In this document: positions 34,995 to 35,093 of the stretch, piece after piece
How positions within the stretch are numbered: position 1 is the first letter of the stretch
Layout: every line of letters begins with the position of its first letter
Assembly: GCA_051877895.1 (NCBI GenBank)
Contig: JBJEJI010000073.1
Coordinates: forward strand, 1 to 35,093
Source: UBA3775 sp051877895
GTDB lineage: Bacteria; Bacillota; Clostridia; Lachnospirales; Lachnospiraceae
Direction: 5' to 3'
Length of the DNA stretch: 35,093 nt
The notes under the pieces: generated by a model
The model's input: only the letters and a program-made list of their open reading frames with translations
Told to the model about the DNA's origin: nothing
Databases searched by the model: none
Translations under genes and position numbers: made by a program

Positions 34995-35093
34995 GCGATT
35001 AAAGTATATACCTGTGTTTTATGTTAAAGCATTAAATATTACTAATCCGTACCCCTTGTCAAGGACATTTTAAAAAGTGGGGGTCCTTATTTT

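Overview
The window looks like a chromosomal segment of a low-GC, anaerobic Firmicute, most likely a Lachnospiraceae-type Clostridium relative. The grounds are AT-rich intergenic DNA, strong AGGAGG-type ribosome binding sites, several TTG/GTG starts, an AROM-like AroB, meso-diaminopimelate dehydrogenase (Ddh), a Firmicute-type PTS EIICBA and many small Clostridia-style transporters. The assignment comes from protein character alone, with no database search. I found no rRNA, tRNA, CRISPR array, prophage or intact insertion sequence. Coding density is high and no gene-free stretch exceeds 300 bases.

Layout. Positions 1-5500 (minus strand) hold purA, an ABC-F ATPase, a cytoplasmic CwlC-like amidase with a SPOR domain, and a DUF1015 protein downstream of an ABC-2-permease-like membrane protein (5513-6277). 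Next come a single-pass protein with an outside SH3-like domain and an inside UvrD/PcrA-type Tudor domain (6397-7806) and argS. The plus-strand block 9820-13093 carries aspartokinase, a cyclophilin and tmcAL. It converges, with a 6-base overlap, on an Rrf2 regulator that follows a metY-type sulfhydrylase; the metY promoter is wrapped in four half-sites that look like a regulator-binding array. The minus strand then carries rsmD-coaD-coiled-coil protein, an Mrp/NBP35 ATPase, a small membrane protein with an AI-2E/YtvI-type permease, and aroB with an EamA transporter and a YczE-like protein.

From 22624 to 28342 are an orphan Card1/Can2-like CARF nuclease, citrate synthase, a HAD phosphatase, a YkgJ-type cysteine-cluster protein and a MATE exporter. 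A plus-strand glucose-type PTS EIICBA follows (28585-30711). The window closes with an acetyltransferase, a YgiQ radical SAM protein, a second acetyltransferase and ddh, all on the minus strand. A strong terminator at 34954-34994 ends a transcript that enters from beyond the right edge.

Functionally this is mostly housekeeping: purine (purA), aspartate-family/lysine/peptidoglycan (aspartokinase, ddh, amidase), sulfur amino acid (metY and its regulator), shikimate (aroB), CoA (coaD), translation and RNA modification (argS, tmcAL, rsmD), the entry to the TCA cycle (gltA) and sugar uptake (PTS). The most interesting items are the lone CARF nuclease with no CRISPR locus in sight, the SH3-TM-Tudor protein, the DUF1015 protein with a DGHHR motif, the metY operator array, and a cluster of perfect palindromes at the left edge.
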